A stretch of DNA of 64,000 nucleotides, from positions 310,001 to 374,000 of the forward strand of contig OZ176056.1 of NCBI GenBank assembly GCA_964247055.1, read 5' to 3'. A program made the translations under genes and the position numbers. The notes beneath the pieces were generated by a model. That model worked only from the letters and a program-made list of their open reading frames with translations, had not been told where the DNA came from and did not search any database. Shown one piece after another: positions 1-9,324 of this stretch; the first letter of the stretch is position 1; every line of letters starts with the position of its first letter. Origin of the DNA: Paragordius varius. Taxonomy: Eukaryota; Nematomorpha.

Positions 1-1
1 C

Positions 2-94
2 ATATCCGATTTTTACAACGATACTTTAAAAATTATGGTATTAAACCAGTCGCATCAATACTCAAGTTAAACTTTGTCCTTAAAAATCGGATAT
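2..94. repeat. Spaced 14-bp inverted repeat within each monomer
   Basis: The arms are atatccgattttta at 2-15 and its exact reverse complement taaaaatcggatat at 81-94, separated by 65 bp. The pairing stops on both sides (c1/t95 and c16/t80 do not match). The same arms recur in nearly every monomer, so the right arm of one copy can also pair with the left arm of the next, 85 bp away. Common variants break one pair: tcgaatat in the right arm, catattcg or catatcct in the left arm. I saw no within-monomer compensation for these changes. A cruciform or hairpin is possible in principle, but function is unknown. Confidence 0.9.
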
Positions 95-97
95 TGG

Positions 98-107
98 TCA
101 CCGGTGA
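98..107. repeat. 10-bp palindrome tcaccggtga, present in most monomers
   Basis: A perfect self-complementary decamer with an accggt centre (the AgeI recognition sequence), seen in most monomers I read. Exceptions are scattered single-base variants: cacaggtg near 812, acctgtga near 1,903, 3,891 and 40,223, caccgctg at 30,516, 33,184 and 34,625, catcggtg near 2,081, 20,533 and 55,606, ccgatgaa near 23,390 and 58,463, and caccgttg near 34,996. With the preceding bases it also forms ggtcacc, a BstEII site. A dimeric binding protein is one possible reading, but in a homogenised array conservation alone does not show selection. Confidence 0.85.
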
Positions 108-161
108 ACAAAATTATTTTTTATACATTCTCTTAGTAGGACTACATCAAAATATAGAGAT

Positions 162-174
162 AGTTTGGCAAACT
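162..174. repeat. Odd palindrome agtttgNcaaact, once per monomer
   Basis: Six-base arms agtttg and caaact flank a single central base, g in this copy and a in most others. It recurs once per monomer just before the catatccg start. Frequent variants are ttttacaaac (the gttttacaaact class), aattggacaaac, and ggcagactc, which breaks the right arm. With the accggt palindrome and the 14-bp arms this makes three dyads per 178 bp. Confidence 0.8.
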
Positions 175-890
175 GTTACATATCCGATTTTTACAACGAT
201 ACTTTAAAAATTAATGTATAAAACTAGTCGCATCAATACTCAAGTTAAACTTTGTCCTGAAAAATCGAATATTGGTCACCGGTGAACAAAATTAGTTTTT
301 ATACATTCTCTTAGCAAGACTACATCAAAATATAGAGATAGTTTGACAAACTCTTTCATATCCGATTTTTACAACGATACTTTAAAAATTATGGTATTAA
401 ACCAGTCGCATCAATACTCAAGTTAAACTTTGTCCTTAAAAATCGGATATTGGTCACCGGTGAACAAAATTATTTTTTATACATTCTCTTAGCAAGACTA
501 CATCAAAATATAGAGATAGTTTGACAAACTCTTTCATATCCGATTTTTACAACGATACTTTAAAAATTATGGTATTAAACCAGTCGCATCAATACTCAAG
601 TTAAACTTTGTCCTTAAAAATCGGATATTGGTCACCGGTGAACAAAATTATTTTTTATACATTCTCTTAGTAAGACTACATCAAAATATAGAAATAGTTT
701 GACAAACTCTTTCATATCCGATTTTTACAACGATACTTTAAAAATTATGGTATTAAACCAGTCGCATCAATACTCATGTTAAACTTTGTCCTTAAAAATC
801 GGATATTGGTCACAGGTGAACAAAACTATTTTTTATACATTCTCTTAGTAAGACTACATCAAACTATAGAGATAATTTGACAAACTCTTT

Positions 891-1081
891 CATATCCGAT
901 TTTTACAACGATACTTTAAAAATTAATGTATAAATCTAGTCGTATCAATAAATCGCATCAATACTCAAGTTAAACTTTGTCCTTAAAAATCGGATATTGG
1001 TCACCGGTGAACAAAATTATTTTTTATACATATTCTTAGTAGGACTACATCAAAATATAGAGATAGTTTGGCAAACTGTTA
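891..1081 (+). repeat. Long monomer class (191 bp) with 13-bp internal duplication
   Basis: Example of the long class. The segment tcgtatcaataaa (940-952) is followed directly by tcgcatcaatact (953-965); ten of thirteen positions match, so the extra 13 bp is an imperfect tandem micro-duplication of the standard tcgcatcaatact segment. The same gtcgtatcaataaatcgc junction occurs throughout the window, for example near 1,665, 2,932, 3,649, 7,040, 13,136, 22,617, 39,609, 50,000, 57,690 and 63,255, nearly always with tagtaggactac downstream. A single origin followed by spread is the simplest reading. Some copies (near 9,561 and 13,505) have gtcgtatcaatactc without the extra 13 bp, either precursors or recombinants. 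Confidence 0.85.
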
Positions 1082-2160
1082 CATATCCGATTTTTACAAC
1101 GATACTTTAAAAATTAATGTATAAAACTAGTCGCATCAATACTCAAGTTAAACTTTGTCCTTAAAAAATCGAATATTGGTCACCGGTGAACAAAATTATT
1201 TTTTATACATTCTCTTAGCAAGACTACATCAAAATATAGAGATAGTTTGACAAACTCTTTCATATCCGATTTTTACAACGATACTTTAAAAATTATGGTA
1301 TTGAACCAGTCGCATCAATACTCAAGTTAAACTTTGTCCTTAAAAATCGGATATTGGTCACCGGTGAACAAAATTATTTTTTATACATTCTCTTAGTAAG
1401 ACTACATCAAAATATAGAAATAGTTTGACAAACTCTTTCATATCCGATTTTTACAACGATACTTTAAAAATTATGGTATTAAACCAGTCGCATCAATACT
1501 CATGTTAAACTTTGTCCTTAAAAATCGGATATTGGTCACCGGTGAACAAAACTATTTTTTATACATTCTCTTAGTAAGACTACATCAAACTATAGAGATA
1601 ATTTGACAAACTCTTTCATATCCGATTTTTACAACGATACAAAAATTAATGTATAAAACTAGTCGTATCAATAAATCGCATCAATACTCAAGTTAAACTT
1701 TGTCCTTAAAAATCGGATATTGGTTACCGGTGAACAAAATTATTTTTTATACATTCTCTTAGTAGGACTACATCAAAATATAGAGATAGTTTGGCAAACT
1801 GTTACATATCCGATTTTTACAACGATACTTTAAAAATTAATGTATAAAACTAGTCGCATCAATACTCAAGTTAAACTTTGTCCTTAAAAATCGAATATTG
1901 GTCACCTGTGAACAAAATTATTTTTTATACATTCTCTTAGCAAGACTACATCAAAATATAGAGATAGTTTGACAAACTCTTTCATATCCGATTTTTACAA
2001 CGATACTTTAAAAATTATGATATTAAACCAGTCGCATCAATACTCAAGTTAAACTTTGTCCTTAAAAATCGGATATTGGTCATCGGTGAACAAAATTATT
2101 TTTTTTACATTCTCTTAGTAAGACCACATCAAAATATAGAAATAGTTTGACAAACTCTTT

Positions 2161-3967
2161 CATATCCGATTTTTACAACGATACTTTAAAAATTATGGTA
2201 ATAAACCAGTCGCATCAATACTCAAGTTAAACTTTGTCCTTAAAAATCGGATATTGGTCACCGGTGAACAAAATTATTTTTTATACATTCTCTTAGTAGG
2301 ACTACATCAAAATATAGAGATAGTTTGGCAAACTGTTACATATCCGATTTTTACAACGATACTTTAAAAATTAATGTATAAAACTAGTCGCATCAATACT
2401 CAAGTTAAACTTTGTCCTGAAAAATCGAATATTGGTCACCGGTGAACAAAATTAGTTTTTATACATTCTCTTAGCAAGACTACATCAAAATATAGAGATA
2501 GTTTGACAAACTCTTTCATATCCGATTTTTACAACGATACTTTAAAAATTATGGTATTAAACCAGTCGCATCAATACTCAAGTTAAACTTTGTCCTTAAA
2601 AATCGGATATTGGTCACCGGTGAACAAAATTATTTTTTTTACATTCTCTTAGTAAGACTACATCAAAATATAGAAATAGTTTGACAAACTCTTTCATATC
2701 CGATTTTTACAACGATACTTTAATAATTAATGTATTAAACCAGTCGCATCAATACTCAAGTTAAACTTTGTCCTTAAAAATCGGATATTGGTCACCGGTG
2801 AACAAAACTATTTTTTATACATTCTCTTAGTAAGACTACATCAAACTATAGAGATAATTTGACAAACTCTTTCATATCCGATTTTTACAACGATACTTTA
2901 AAAATTAATGTATAAATCTAGTCGTATCAATAAATCGCATCAATACTCAAGTTAAACTTTGTCCTTAAAAATCGGATATTGGTCACCGGTGAACAAAATT
3001 ATTTTTTATACATATTCTTAGTAGGACTACATCAAAATATAGAGATAGTTTGGCAAACTGTTACATATCCGATTTTTACAACGATACTTTAAAAATTAAT
3101 GTATAAAACTAGTCGCATCAATACTCAAGTTAAACTTTGTCCTTAAAAAATCGAATATTGGTCACCGGTGAACAAAATTATTTTTTATACATTCTCTTAG
3201 CAAGACTACATCAAAATATAGAGATAGTTTAACAAACTCTTTCATATCCGATTTTTACAACGATACTTTAAAAATTATGGTATTGAACCAGTCGCATCAA
3301 TACTCAAGTTAAACTTTGTCCTTAAAAATCGGATATTGGTCACCGGTGAACAAAATTATTTTTTATACATTCTCTTAGTAAGACTACATCAAAATATAGA
3401 AATAGTTTGACAAACTCTTTCATATCCGATTTTTACAACGATACTTTAAAAATTATGGTATTAAACCAGTCGCATCAATACTCATGTTAAACTTTGTCCT
3501 TAAAAATCGGATATTGGTCACCGGTGAACAAAACTATTTTTTATACATTCTCTTAGTAAGACTACATCAAACTATAGAGATAATTTGACAAACTCTTTCA
3601 TATCCGATTTTTACAACGATACTTTAAAAATTAATGTATAAAACTAGTCGTATCAATAAATCGCATCAATACTCAAGTTAAACTTTGTCCTTAAAAATCG
3701 GATATTGGTCACCGGTGAACAAAATTATTTTTTATACATTCTCTTAGTAGGACTACAACAAAATATAGAGATAGTTTGGCAAACTGTTACATATCTGATT
3801 TTTACAACGATACTTTAAAAATTAATGTATAAAACTAGTCGCATCAATACTCAAGTTAAACTTTGTCCTTAAAAATCGAATATTGGTCACCTGTGAACAA
3901 AATTATTTTTTATACATTCTCTTAGCAAGACTACATCAAAATATAGAGATAGTTTGACAAACTCTTT
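2161..3967 (+). repeat. Higher-order repeat, copy 2 (10 monomers)
   Basis: Monomers begin at 2161, 2339, 2517, 2695, 2873, 3064, 3243, 3421, 3599 and 3790. The first two align with the start of copy 1 at offset 2,160. From the third onward the offset drops by one monomer: the third copy combines the left part of the monomer at 357 with the right part of the one at 535, as expected from unequal exchange. The 726-bp tetramer period is again present (2,873 to 3,599). The final monomers grade into domain II. Confidence 0.8.
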
Positions 3968-4692
3968 CATATCCGATTTTTACAACGATACTTTAAAAAT
4001 TAATGTATAAAACTAGTCGTATCAATAAATCGCATCAATACTCAAGTTAAACTTTGTCCTTAAAAATCGGATATTGGTCACCGGTGAACAAAATTATTTT
4101 ATATACATTCTCTTAGTAGGACTACATCAAAATATAGAGATAGTTTGGCAGACTCTTTCATATCCGATTTTTACAACGATACTTTAAAAATTAATATATA
4201 AAACTAGTCGCATCAATACTCAAGTTAAACTTTGTCCTTAAAAATCGGATATTGATCACCGGTGAACAAAATTATTTTTTTTACATTCTCTTAGTAAAAC
4301 TACATCAAAATATAGAAATAGTTTGACAAACTCTTTCATATCCGATTTTTACAACGATACTTTAAAAATTAATGTATTAAACTAGTCGCATCAATACTCA
4401 AGTTAAACTTTGTCCTTAAAAATCGGATATTGGTCACCGGTGAACAAAATTATTTTTTATACATTCTCTTATCAAGACTACATCAAAATATAGAGATAGT
4501 TTGACAAACTCTTTCATATCCGATTTTTACAACGATACTTTAACAATTATGGTATTAAACCAGTCGCATTAATACTCAAGTTAAATTTTGTCCTTAAAAA
4601 TCGGATATTGGTCACCGGTGAACAAAACTATTTTTTATACATTCTCTTAGTAAGACTACATCAAAATATAGAGATAATTGGACAAACTCTTT

Positions 4693-4866
4693 CATATCCG
4701 ATTTTTACAGCGATACTTTAAAAATTATGCTATTAAACCAGTCGCATCAATACTCAAGTTAAACTTTGTCCTTAAAAATCGGATATTGGTCACCGGTGAA
4801 CAAAATTATTTTTTATACTCTTAGTAAGACTACATCAAAATATAGAGATAGTTTGGCAAACTCTTT
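4693..4866 (+). repeat. Short monomer class (174 bp), 4-bp deletion
   Basis: Here ttatacattctcttag is shortened to ttatactcttag, a 4-bp loss that brings the monomer to 174 bp. The same form appears repeatedly in domains II and III, for example near 5,343, 6,229, 6,759, 10,345, 11,953, 18,043, 20,913, 24,467, 30,193, 36,260, 47,567, 53,113 and 59,540. Two further short copies read tataccc at 36,983 and 38,415. Short monomers are often of the atggtattaaacc or atgctattaaacc type. Confidence 0.8.
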
Positions 4867-5042
4867 CATATCCGATTTTTACAACGATACTTTAAAAATT
4901 AATGTATAAAACTAGTCGCAGCAATACTCAAGTTAAACTTTGTCCTTAAAAATCGAATATTACACCGGTGAACAAAATTATTTTTTTTACATTCTCTTAG
5001 TAAGACTACATCAAAATATAGAGATAGTTTGACAAACTCTTT
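4867..5042 (+). repeat. 176-bp marker monomer with attacaccgg
   Basis: In this variant ggtcacc is replaced by acacc, making the monomer 2 bp shorter, and it also carries gtcgcagcaat. The variant segment tacaccgg begins at 4961, 6377, 10492, 28743, 32301, 36410, 44133, 47716 and 52553. It is always in the domain II type and always follows a short atgctatt monomer, so it marks one position in the domain II higher-order repeat. Its absence at about 14,420, where the neighbours are otherwise in order, reveals a one-monomer loss there. Confidence 0.85.
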
Positions 5043-5641
5043 CATATCCGATTTTTACAACGATACTTTAAAAATTAATGTGTTAAACTAGTCGCATCAA
5101 TACTCAATTTAAACTTTGTCCTTAAAACTCGGATATTGGTCACCGGTGAACAAAATTATTTTTTATACATTCTCTTAGTAAGACTACATGAAAATATAGA
5201 GATAGTTTGACAAACTCTTTCATATCCGATTTTTACAACGATACTTTTATAAAATTATGGTATTAACCCAGTCGAATCAATACTCAAGTTAAACTTTGTC
5301 CTTAAAAATCGGATATTGGTCACCGGTGAACAAAATTATTTTTTATACTCTTAGTAAGACTACATCAAAATATAGAGATAGTTTGACAAACTCTTTCATA
5401 TCCTATTTTTACAACGATACTTTAAAAATTAATGTATAAAACTAGTCGCATCAATACTCAAGCTAAACATTGTCCTTAAAAATCGGATATTGGTCACCGG
5501 TGAACAAAACTATTTTTTATACATTCTCTTAGTAAGACTACATCAAAATATAGAGATAGTTTGGCAAACTCTTTCATATCCGATTTTTACAACGATACTT
5601 TAAAAATTAATGTATAAAACTAGTCGCATCAATGCTCAAGT

Positions 5642-6978
5642 TAAACTTTGTCCTTAAAAATCGGATATTGATCACCGGTGAACAAAATTATTTTTTTTAC
5701 ATTCTCTTAGTAAAACTACATCAAAATATAGAAATAGTTTGACAAACTCTTTCATATCCGATTTTTACAACGATACTTTAAAAATTAATGTATTAAACTA
5801 GTCGCATCAATACTCAAGTTAAACTTTGTCCTTAAAAATCGGATATTGGTCACCGGTGAACAAAATTATTTTTTATACATTCTCTTATCAAGACTACATC
5901 AAAATATAGAGATAGTTTGACAAACTCTTTCATATCCGATTTTTACAACGATACTTTAACAATTATGGTATTAAACCAGTCGCATTAATACTCAAGTTAA
6001 ATTTTGTCCTTAAAAATCGGATATTGGTCACCGGTGAACAAAACTATTTTTTATACATTCTCTTAGTAAGACTACATCAAAATATAGAGATAATTGGACA
6101 AACTCTTTCATATCCGATTTTTACAGCGATACTTTAAAAATTATGCTATTAAACCAGTCGCATCAATACTCAAGTTAAACTTTGTCCTTAAAAATCGGAT
6201 ATTGGTCACCGGTGAACAAAATTATTTTTTATACTCTTAGTAAGACTACATCAAAATATAGAGATAGTTTGGCAAACTCTTTCATATCCGATTTTTACAA
6301 CGATACTTTAAAAATTAATGTATAAAACTAGTCGCAGCAATACTCAAGTTAAACTTTGTCCTTAAAAATCGAATATTACACCGGTGAACAAAATTATTTT
6401 TTTTACATTCTCTTAGTAAGACTACATCAAAATATAGAGATAGTTTGACAAACTCTTTCATATCCGATTTTTACAACGATACTTTAAAAATTAATGTGTT
6501 AAACTAGTCGCATCAATACTCAATTTAAACTTTGTCCTTAAAACTCGGATATTGGTCACCGGTGAACAAAATTATTTTTTATACATTCTCTTAGTAAGAC
6601 TACATGAAAATATAGAGATAGTTTGACAAACTCTTTCATATCCGATTTTTACAACGATACTTTTATAAAATTATGGTATTAACCCAGTCGAATCAATACT
6701 CAAGTTAAACTTTGTCCTTAAAAATCGGATATTGGTCACCGGTGAACAAAATTATTTTTTATACTCTTAGTAAGACTACATCAAAATATAGAGATAGTTT
6801 GACAAACTCTTTCATATCCTATTTTTACAACGATACTTTAAAAATTAATGTATAAAACTAGTCGCATCAATACTCAAGCTAAACATTGTCCTTAAAAATC
6901 GGATATTGGTCACCGGTGAACAAAACTATTTTTTATACATTCTCTTAGTAAGACTACATCAAAATATAGAGATAGTTT
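5642..6978 (+). repeat. 8-monomer tandem amplicon, second copy
   Basis: Repeats 4,226-5,562 at an offset of 1,416 bp with no difference noted by eye, including rare private variants such as catatcctattttt and catgaaaatatag. The distant duplicate at 43,067-44,327 has only one such unit. Either this doubling is younger than the long-range duplication, or the distant copy lost a unit. Confidence 0.85.
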
Positions 6979-7479
6979 GACAAACTCTTTCATATCCGAT
7001 TTTTACAACGATACTTTAATAATTAATGTATAAAACTAGTCGTATCAATAAATCGCATGAATACTCAAGTTAAACTTTGTCCTTAAAAATCGGATATTGG
7101 TCACCGGTGAACAAAATTATTTTATATACATTCTCTTAGTAGGACTACATCAAAATATAGAGATAGTTTGGCAAACTCTTTCATATCCGATTTTTACAAC
7201 GATACTTTAAAAATTAATGTATAAAACTAGTCGCATCAATACTCAAGTTAAACTTTGTCCTTAAAAATCGAATATTGGTCACCGGTGAACAAAATTATTT
7301 TTTATACATTCTCTTAGTAAGACTACATCAAAATATAGAGATAGTTTGACAAACTCTTTCATATCCTATTTTTACAACGATACTTTAAAAATTAATGTAT
7401 AAAACTAGTCGCATCAATACTCAAGCTAAACATTGTCCTTAAAAATCGGATATTGGTCACCGGTGAACAAAACTATTTT

Positions 7480-9324
7480 TTATACATTCTCTTAGTAGGA
7501 CTACATCAAAATATAGAGATAGTTTGGCAAACTCTTTCATATCCGATTTTTACAACGATACTTTAAAAATTAATGTATAAAACTAGTCGCATCAATACTC
7601 AAGTTAAACTTTGTCCTTAAAAATCGAATATTGGTCACCGGTGAACAAAATTATTTTTTATACATTCTCTTAGTAAGACTACATCAAAATATAGAGATAG
7701 TTTGGCAAACTCTTTCATATCCGATTTTTACAACGATACTTTAAAAATTAATGTATAAAACTAGTCGCATCAATGCTCAAGTTAAACTTTGTCCTTAAAA
7801 ATCGGACATTGGTCACCGGTGAACAAAATTTTTTTTTATACATTCTCTTAGTAAGACTACATCAAAATATAGAGATAGTTTGGCAAACTCTTTCATATCC
7901 GATTTTTACAACGATACTTTAAACATTAATGTATAAGTCGCATCAATGCTCAAGTTAAACTTTGTCCTTAAAAATCGCACATTGGTCACCGGTGAACAAA
8001 ATTATTTTTTATACATTCTCTTCGTAAGACTACATCAAAATATAGAAATAGTTTGACAAACTCTTTCATATCCGATTTTTACAACGATACTTTAAAAATT
8101 AATGTATTAAAAAAGTCGCATTAATACTCAAGTTAAACTTTGTCCTTAAAAATCGGATATTGGTCACCGGTGAACAAAATTATTTTTTATACATTCTCTT
8201 AGCAAGACTACATCAAAATATAGAGATAGTTTGACAAACTCTTTCATATCCGATTTTTACAACGATACTTTAAAAATTAATGTATAAAACTAGTCGTATC
8301 AATAAATCGCATCAATACTCAAGTTAAACTTTGTCCTTAAAAATCGGATATTGGTCACCGGTGAACAAAATTATTTTATATACATTCTCTTAGTAGGACT
8401 ACATCAAAATATAGAGATAGTTTGGCAAACTCTTTCATATCCGATTTTTACAACGATACTTTAAAAATTAATGTATAAAACTAGTCGCATCAATACTCAA
8501 GTTAAACTTTGTCCTTAAAAATCGAATATTGGTCACCGGTGAACAAAATTATTTTTTATACATTCTCTTAGTAAGACTACATCAAAATATAGAGATAGTT
8601 TGGCAAACTCTTTCATATCCGATTTTTACAACGATACTTTAAAAATTAATGTATAAAACTAGTCGCATCAATGCTCAAGTTAAACTTTGTCCTTAAAAAT
8701 CGGACATTGGTCACCGGTGAACAAAATTTTTTTTTATACATTCTCTTAGTAAGACTACATCAAAATATAGAGATAGTTTGGCAAACTCTTTCATATCCGA
8801 TTTTTACAACGATACTTTAAACATTAATGTATAAGTCGCATCAATGCTCAAGTTAAACTTTGTCCTTAAAAATCGGACATTGGTCACCGGTGAACAAAAT
8901 TATTTTTTATACATTCTCTTCGTAAGACTACATCAAAATATAGAAATAGTTTGACAAACTCTTTCATATCCGATTTTTACAACGATACTTTAAAAATTAA
9001 TGTATTAAAAAAGTCGCATTAATACTCAAGTTAAACTTTGTCCTTAAAAATCGGATATTGGTCACCGGTGAACAAAATTATTTTTTATACATTCTCTTAG
9101 CAAGACTACATCAAAATATAGAGATAGTTTGACAAACTCTTTCATATCCGATTTTTACAACGATACTTTAAAAATTAATGTATAAAACTAGTCGTATCAA
9201 TAAATCGCATCAATACTCAAGTTAAACTTTGTCCTTAAAAATCGGATATTGGTCACCGGTGAACAAAATTATTTTATATACATTCTCTTAGTAGGACTAC
9301 ATCAAAATATAGAGATAGTTTGGC
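7480..9324 (+). repeat. 5-monomer tandem pair, period 898 bp
   Basis: The first unit is about 7,480-8,426 and the second about 8,378-9,324. The marker gtattaaaaaagtcg lies at 8,104 and 9,002, and the marker gtataagtcgcatc at 7,931 and 8,829, both 898 bp apart. A difference seen is cgcacattgg versus cggacattgg. The pair contains aaatttttttttatac and tttaaacattaatg monomers. The same pair, with the same 898-bp spacing, exists at 45,328/46,226 inside the long-range duplicate. Confidence 0.8.

Larger units (their letters stand above)
1..178 (+). repeat. Reference monomer of the satellite (178 bp)
   Basis: First complete copy in the window, used as coordinate reference with the arbitrary start catatccg. 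It has 53 G+C of 178 (about 30%) and five CpGs. Landmarks in order: left arm of a spaced inverted repeat (2-15); A/T tract around 25-36; a variable segment (35-50) that distinguishes subfamilies, reading atggtattaaacc here and aatgtataaaact in many others; the gtcgcatcaatactc segment, site of the 13-bp insertion in long copies; right arm (81-94); palindrome tcaccggtga (98-107); T-rich stretch (114-122); ttctcttag segment, site of the 4-bp deletion in short copies; and palindrome agtttggcaaact (162-174). The standard length is 178 bp, exactly the spacing of the first five copies. Confidence 0.95.
1..2160 (+). repeat. Higher-order repeat, copy 1 (12 monomers, 2,160 bp)
   Basis: Twelve monomers begin at 1, 179, 357, 535, 713, 891, 1082, 1261, 1439, 1617, 1805 and 1983. 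The next unit begins at 2,161 with the same monomer type. The rare variant tgtcctgaaaaatcg occurs at about 252 and again 2,160 bp later at about 2,412, confirming the period. Two monomers are long forms with the 13-bp duplication (891-1081 and 1617-1804); the second also lacks part of the ctttaaaaa tract. Inside the unit the four monomers from 891 recur from 1,617, a 726-bp subperiod. Confidence 0.85.
1..3894 (+). repeat. Array domain I: subfamily with gttacatatcc and atggtattaaacc monomers
   Basis: This domain is defined by monomers ending ggcaaactgttacatatcc (for example near 170, 1,073, 1,796, 2,330, 3,053 and 3,782) and by atggtattaaaccagtcg monomers alternating with aatgtataaaactagtcg monomers. 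The gttacatatcc form was not seen after 3.8 kb. It contains the 2,160-bp and 726-bp higher-order periods described separately. Near 3,894 the sequence switches to the tcgtatcaataaatcg / ttttatatacattc / ggcagactc cassette of domain II. The edge is set where similarity with 43,067 onward begins. Confidence 0.75.
4226..5562 (+). repeat. 8-monomer tandem amplicon, first copy (period 1,416 bp)
   Basis: The markers attgatcacc (4,251), acagcgatac (about 4,708), tacaccgg (4,961) and ttttataaaattatgg (about 5,245) all recur exactly 1,416 bp later. I saw no difference between the two copies over about 1.34 kb. The left limit is the aatactc/aatgctc difference near 4,217-5,633; the right limit is ggcaaac versus gacaaac at 5,563/6,979. 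Confidence 0.85.

Noticed and set aside
20-125. Phased A/T tracts suggesting intrinsic DNA curvature
   Set aside because: A/T tracts lie at about 10-14, 25-34, 81-86, 109-113 and 117-122 in the reference monomer, but their spacing is not a clear multiple of the helical repeat by eye. I do not claim curvature without calculation.
1-178. CENP-B box (ttcgNNNNaNNcggg) or its reverse complement
   Set aside because: Neither orientation is matched in the monomer. The cg-containing segments (atccgat, aacgata, gtcgcat, accggt) lack the required spacing and the cggg core.
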